Shown here: in pieces, positions 17,352-20,617 of the stretch
How positions within the stretch are numbered: the first letter of the stretch is position 1
How the letters are laid out: each line of letters starts with the position of its first letter
Source of the DNA: DATJLY01 sp035604195
Lineage (GTDB): Bacteria > Pseudomonadota > Alphaproteobacteria > ATCC43930 > CGMCC-115725
Direction of reading: 5' to 3'
Assembly (NCBI GenBank): GCA_035604195.1
Contig: DATNIY010000001.1
Coordinates: 1 to 20,617 of the forward strand
Length of the DNA stretch: 20,617 bases
Program-made: the position numbers and the translations under genes
Notes under the pieces: generated by a model
What the model was told of the DNA's origin: nothing
Seen by the model: the letters and a program-made list of their open reading frames with translations, nothing else
Database searches by the model: none

Positions 17352-18788
17352 ATGAGTCTCGCTGAGCGCGCAGGAGTGTGGAGCGCGGAGCGCGCCGCCT
17401 GCGCGGCCGAGATCGAGAAGCGCGTCGCCGCGGAGAAAATTGACACCATCCGCCTGTCTTTCGCCGATCAGCACGGGCTGCTGCGCGGCAAGACGATCCT
17501 GCCCGACGGCATCGCCATGGCGCTGCGCGACGGCGTGCGCTTCACCACCACGCTGTTGGCCAAGGACACCTCGCACCGCACCGTCTTCCCGGTATTTTCC
17601 GTTGCGGGCGGTGGCTTCGACATGCCGGAGATGGCGGGCGCGGGCGATGCGGTGATGTTGCCCGATCCCGCGAGCTTCCGCCTCCTGCCCTGGGCGCACG
17701 GCACGGGCTGGCTGTTGTGCGACGTTCATTTCGCGGACGGGCGGCCGGTGCCGTTCTCGACGCGGCATCTCTATCGCGGCGTGCTTGAGCGGCTCGGCGC
17801 CGCCGGCTACGACTACATGGCCGGGCTCGAAGTCGAGTTTCACCTCTTCAAGCTGGCGCGCGATCCGCTCGCGCCCGAGGATGCGGGCCAGCCCGGCACG
17901 CCGCCGCAAGTGGCCCTGCTCACCAAGGGCTATCAATATCTGACGGAGCTGCGCTACGACCAGCTCGAGCCGGTGCTGGAACTGCTGCGGCGTGGTCTCC
18001 TGGCGCTCGGCCTGCCCTTGCGCTCGCTCGAGGTCGAGTACGGACCGAGCCAAGTCGAGTTCACCTTCAAGCCCGAAATCGGGCTCGCGCCTGCCGACAC
18101 AATGGTGCTGTTCCGCAGCGCAGTGAAGCAGATCTGCCGCCGCAACGGTTATCACGCGACCTTCATGTGCCGGCCGCTTCTGCCCAATTTGATGTCGAGC
18201 GGCTGGCATCTGCACCAGTCGCTGCGCGACCGGCGGACGGGAGCGAACGCCTTCATGCCGGCGGCGGGCGAGCCGTTGTCGCCAATCGGCCGGCATTTCC
18301 TCGGCGGACTCCTCGACCATGCCGCGGCGGCGGCGCCCTTCACGACGCCGACCATCAACGGCTATAAGCGCTACCGCCCCTACTCGCTCGCGCCCGACCG
18401 CGCCAATTGGGGCTGCGACAACCGCGGCGTCATGGTCCGCGCGATCGGCGGCCCCGACGATCCGGCGACGCGGCTCGAGAACCGCATCGGCGAGCCCGCG
18501 GCGAATCCATACCTTTACATGGCCGCACAAATTATCGCCGGGCTCGACGGGATGAGCCGTGCGCTCGATCCGGGCCCGCCCACCGACCAGCCCTACGAGG
18601 CCGCGGCGCCGCCCTTGCCGCGCAGCCTCGAGGCGGCGCTTGCGGCCTTGCGCCGGGACGCCCTATTCCGTGAGGGTTTCGGCGACGCGTTCATCGATTA
18701 CTTCCTGCGCATCAAGGAAGCGGAGCTGCAGCGCTTCCAGCTCGAAGTGTCGGAGTGGGAGCAGCGCGAGTATTTCGAGCTATTTTGA
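17352..18788 (+). CDS. Glutamine synthetase-family ligase (gamma-glutamylamide synthetase-like)
   Basis: A 478-residue ATP-dependent ligase of the GlnA fold. The start at 17352 (MSLAERAG) follows the Rieske stop by 7 bases; the frame extends back to 17211 but that stretch overlaps the oxygenase gene. GS catalytic blocks are seen: EVEFHLF (E160, E162), SLEVEYGPSQVEF (E229, E236), SSGWHLHQSL (H286, H288), the NGYKRYRP segment and RLENRIGEPAANPYL (373-387). The N-terminal FDGSS-type segment, which carries the ammonium-binding aspartate in true GS, is not evident. The NLYDLP adenylylation site is also absent (the region reads DQPYEAAAP). These differences point to a specialised enzyme that glutamylates an amine, as PuuA, GmaS or the aniline-pathway GS-like proteins do. 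This is inference from family knowledge. Confidence 0.88.
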   Translation: MSLAERAGVWSAERAACAAEIEKRVAAEKIDTIRLSFADQHGLLRGKTILPDGIAMALRDGVRFTTTLLAKDTSHRTVFPVFSVAGGGFDMPEMAGAGDAVMLPDPASFRLLPWAHGTGWLLCDVHFADGRPVPFSTRHLYRGVLERLGAAGYDYMAGLEVEFHLFKLARDPLAPEDAGQPGTPPQVALLTKGYQYLTELRYDQLEPVLELLRRGLLALGLPLRSLEVEYGPSQVEFTFKPEIGLAPADTMVLFRSAVKQICRRNGYHATFMCRPLLPNLMSSGWHLHQSLRDRRTGANAFMPAAGEPLSPIGRHFLGGLLDHAAAAAPFTTPTINGYKRYRPYSLAPDRANWGCDNRGVMVRAIGGPDDPATRLENRIGEPAANPYLYMAAQIIAGLDGMSRALDPGPPTDQPYEAAAPPLPRSLEAALAALRRDALFREGFGDAFIDYFLRIKEAELQRFQLEVSEWEQREYFELF

Positions 18789-18908
18789 GCACCGCGGTCG
18801 GCAGAGGCACAGTGCTTGCGTTGCTCCCGCATCCTGCGCCATTCTACCGCCGATTTTTGCATCGATCGCGTCAGCGAGCCCATTCTGGCGCTCGGGAGGC
18901 ATTACCCA

Positions 18909-19136
18909 ATGCAACGGATGATCGTCATCACCGCCCTCGTTCTCCTGGCCGGCGTGGCCGGTTGCAATCCCGGCTATGACACCATGCAGAGGAGCCCGGC
19001 ATACCAGCCCAACAGTGCCGGAATCTATACGAGTTCGGGCACCGCAGCGGGATGGGGTGACCGCTTCCTCAACGGATTCGGCTACGCCAATCCGCTGTCA
19101 GACCCAGGCCCTGCCGGCGCGGGAGCGGCGCGATAG
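18909..19136 (+). CDS. Small secreted lipoprotein, function unknown
   Basis: A 75-residue protein with a short signal peptide (MQRMIVITALVLLAGVAGC) whose end forms a lipobox, VAGC, so it should be lipidated and membrane-anchored. The mature part is Gly-, Ser-, Pro- and Asn-rich with YTSSGTAAGWGDRFLNGFGY. The start at 18909 is supported by GGGAGG at 18894-18899, 9 bases upstream; the frame continues further to 18816 but that would bury the signal peptide. It follows the GS-like gene by 120 bases and is probably independently transcribed. I do not recognise a named family. Confidence 0.65.
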   Translation: MQRMIVITALVLLAGVAGCNPGYDTMQRSPAYQPNSAGIYTSSGTAAGWGDRFLNGFGYANPLSDPGPAGAGAAR

Positions 19137-19147
19137 GATCACGCCGC
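19125..19147 (+). terminator. Possible terminator hairpin at lipoprotein gene end
   Basis: GCGGCG and CGCCGC form a 6-base stem with an 11-base loop that spans the lipoprotein stop codon. No T-run follows, so intrinsic termination is weakly supported. Confidence 0.2.
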
Positions 19148-19257
19148 GGCGGATTTGCCTAGAGGCGTCGAGGTCTCGATGACCGCGTGCGCCCACCTCC
19201 CGGTCCTTGCTTGGGTTGATCGACCGGAATCTCCGGAGGCCCAGCGCGTTCGCGCGG

Positions 19258-19280
19258 GCCTGACGGAGTTTGCGTCAGGC
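19258..19280 (+). promoter_or_regulatory. 8-base perfect hairpin covering the livH2 ribosome site
   Basis: GCCTGACG (19258-19265), loop GAGTTTG and CGTCAGGC (19273-19280) form a perfect stem that ends 7 bases before the ATG at 19288. The only Shine-Dalgarno-like bases near that ATG (CAGG, 19276-19279) lie inside the stem, so folding could block translation. It could instead be a protein operator. A smaller CCGGA-ATC-TCCGG hairpin lies at 19224-19236. Confidence 0.45.
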
Positions 19281-19287
19281 AAGCCGG

Positions 19288-20157
19288 ATGAATCTTGATT
19301 TCTGGGTCATCGAGATTCTCAATTCTCTTTCGCTCGGGGCATTGCTTTTCTTGGTCGCAGCCGGTCTATCGATGATTTTCGGCCTGATGCGCATCGTCAA
19401 CGTCGCGCACGGCTCCTTCTATATGCTGGGCGCCTATCTGACGATACAGCTCATTGCCTTTTTTCACGACGAAACCATCGCAGCGCTCGCCGCCTGCGGC
19501 GTCATCGCTCTCTTCGGCGGTCTCCTGCAGCGCACCCTCATCGAGCGCCTGCGCGGCGACAGCCTGCGGCAGATTCTGCTGACATTCGGCGTCCTCCTCG
19601 TCGTCAGCGACTTTACGGTGATCGTCTGGCACGGCACTTCCGCCATTCTGCCGATGCCAAGCCTTTTGTCCGGCTCGGTTGCGATTGCTGGCAGCCCCTA
19701 TCCGATCTACCGGCTCTTCGTCATCGCCGCCGGCGTCGCGCTCGGAGTCGCGCTCGACCAGATTCAGTCGCACACCCGGATCGGTTCGATGATTCGGGCG
19801 GGCGCCGACGATCTCGAAATGCTGAGCTGCATGGGCATCAATGTCCGGCGGCTGTTCGTGATCGTCTTTGCGACCGGCGCCGGCCTCGCGGCGGTTGGCG
19901 GCGCCCTCGGCGGCGTCTTTCTCGGCGTCTATCCCGGCGTCGATCTCGAGATCGGCATCATGGGCTTCGTCGTGGTGATCGTCGGCGGCCTCGGCAGCAT
20001 TCGCGGCACCCTCGTCGCGAGCCTGCTGGTCGGGCTGATCGATAATCTGACGAAGGCGCTGCTTCCGGAAGTATCGATGTTCGCCATCTACCTGCTCATG
20101 GTCGCGGTGCTCGTCCTGCGACCGGCGGGCTTGTTCGGAAGGCGCAGTCTGGCATGA
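19288..20157 (+). CDS. livH: Second branched-chain amino acid-type ABC permease LivH
   Basis: Membrane permease of a second Liv-type importer, 289 residues. LivH marks are LSLGALLFLVAAGLSMIFGL near the start, RIVNVAHGSFYMLGAYL (about 36-52), the coupling loop IRAGADDLEMLSCMGINVRRL and IVGGLGSIRGTLVASLLVG. The start chosen is ATG at 19288 (MNLDFWVIEIL). A TTG at 19270 is in frame but sits in the hairpin loop and has a badly spaced ribosome site. The stop overlaps livM2 as ATGA. It is clearly different in sequence from the LivH at 4447, so it is not a recent duplicate. No binding-protein gene precedes it in the window; it may lie downstream. Confidence 0.92.
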   Translation: MNLDFWVIEILNSLSLGALLFLVAAGLSMIFGLMRIVNVAHGSFYMLGAYLTIQLIAFFHDETIAALAACGVIALFGGLLQRTLIERLRGDSLRQILLTFGVLLVVSDFTVIVWHGTSAILPMPSLLSGSVAIAGSPYPIYRLFVIAAGVALGVALDQIQSHTRIGSMIRAGADDLEMLSCMGINVRRLFVIVFATGAGLAAVGGALGGVFLGVYPGVDLEIGIMGFVVVIVGGLGSIRGTLVASLLVGLIDNLTKALLPEVSMFAIYLLMVAVLVLRPAGLFGRRSLA

Positions 20158-20617
20158 TCCGGTCCGGCCTCCGCATCGCGCTTATCGCGATTCTCGTTGT
20201 CCTGGCGGCAGGCTGGCTCGGCCTCTTGTCGTCCTATTACATCGGCCTGATCACCGAGGCCTTCATCGTCGCGCTCTTTGCGATGAGCCTTGATCTTCTG
20301 ATCGGCTTCACTGGCCTCGAATCCCTCGGCCACGCGGCCTTTTTCGGCACCGGCGCCTATGTCGTCGGTCTGCTTTCGCTGCGCGGCTTCGACAATGTCT
20401 TCCTCTTGCTTGCCGCCGCGGCCGTTGCCGCGGGGTTGCTCGGCGCCGTCTTCGCTGCAATCGCGCTCCGAGCGGTCGGCCCGTATTTCCTGATCATCAC
20501 TCTCGCTCTGGGCTATCTGCCATGGGCGCTCGCCATCCGCTGGCGCAGCCTGACCGGCGGCGATGACGGACTGCCCGGAATCTTTCGCCCGGAGCTCGCG
20601 CTCGGCTTTTCCCTTGA
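20154..20617 (+). CDS. livM: Second branched-chain amino acid-type ABC permease LivM, cut by window end
   Basis: Translating from the ATG at 20154 gives 154 residues before the window ends, with no stop. The start (MIRSGLRIALIAILVVLAAG) overlaps the livH2 stop as ATGA. LivM family blocks are visible: ALFAMSLDLLIGFTGLESLG followed by HAAFFGTGAYVVGLL, then AVGPYFLIITLALGYLPWA and LTGGDDGLPG. Several hydrophobic spans are present. Usual LivM length is about 320 residues, so about half is missing. The ATPase genes and the binding protein are expected beyond the window edge. Confidence 0.92.
   Translation, partial: MIRSGLRIALIAILVVLAAGWLGLLSSYYIGLITEAFIVALFAMSLDLLIGFTGLESLGHAAFFGTGAYVVGLLSLRGFDNVFLLLAAAAVAAGLLGAVFAAIALRAVGPYFLIITLALGYLPWALAIRWRSLTGGDDGLPGIFRPELALGFSL

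Noticed and set aside
17136..18530. Minus-strand frame of 464 codons opposite the GS-like gene
   Set aside because: Shadow of a gene with intact glutamine-synthetase blocks.
18816..18845. Possible promoter TTGCGT with CATTCT 18 bases later, before the lipoprotein gene
   Set aside because: The boxes match the consensus poorly and similar pairs are expected by chance.

Overview
The window is GC-rich, densely coded DNA with long spurious antisense reading frames. Gene types and codon use suggest an alphaproteobacterium (Hyphomicrobiales- or Rhodospirillales-like). That assignment is inference, because no rRNA or other marker gene is present. I see no tRNA, rRNA, CRISPR array, transposase or transcriptional regulator. 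Every gap is under 300 bases; the longest is 15754-16030.

Layout: (1) At 1-996 is the 3' part of a TadE/TadG-like secreted or pilus-associated protein. (2) At 1021-3057 on the minus strand are adjacent large and small subunits of an isopropylmalate-dehydratase-type enzyme (LeuC/LeuD-like), with unusual residues in normally conserved substrate loops. (3) Divergent from these, 3192-12334 is one tightly packed nine-kilobase operon. It encodes a Tat-exported substrate-binding protein, LivH, LivM, LivG and LivF of a branched-chain-amino-acid-type ABC importer, an isocitrate lyase/PEP mutase-superfamily lyase, and the hydantoinase/oxoprolinase pair HyuB and HyuA. Most junctions are stop/start overlaps. 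(4) At 12378-18788 is a mixed catabolic block: a ThDP-dependent enzyme (minus), a luciferase-like flavin monooxygenase (plus), an unrecognised 162-residue protein (minus), a Rieske oxygenase alpha subunit and a glutamine-synthetase-like ligase (plus, adjacent). (5) At 18909-19136 is a small lipoprotein. (6) At 19288-20617 a second LivH/LivM pair begins, cut by the window end.

How the genes may work together (inference): the operon at 3192-12334 looks like uptake plus ATP-dependent ring opening of a cyclic amide or imide. The lyase, and perhaps the divergent LeuCD-like hydro-lyase, would then process the resulting acid. The Rieske/GS-like pair resembles the logic of aniline degradation, where a GS-like enzyme gamma-glutamylates an amine and a Rieske enzyme oxygenates it. 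Neither substrate can be read from sequence. These two gene sets are the best candidates for an undescribed pathway here.
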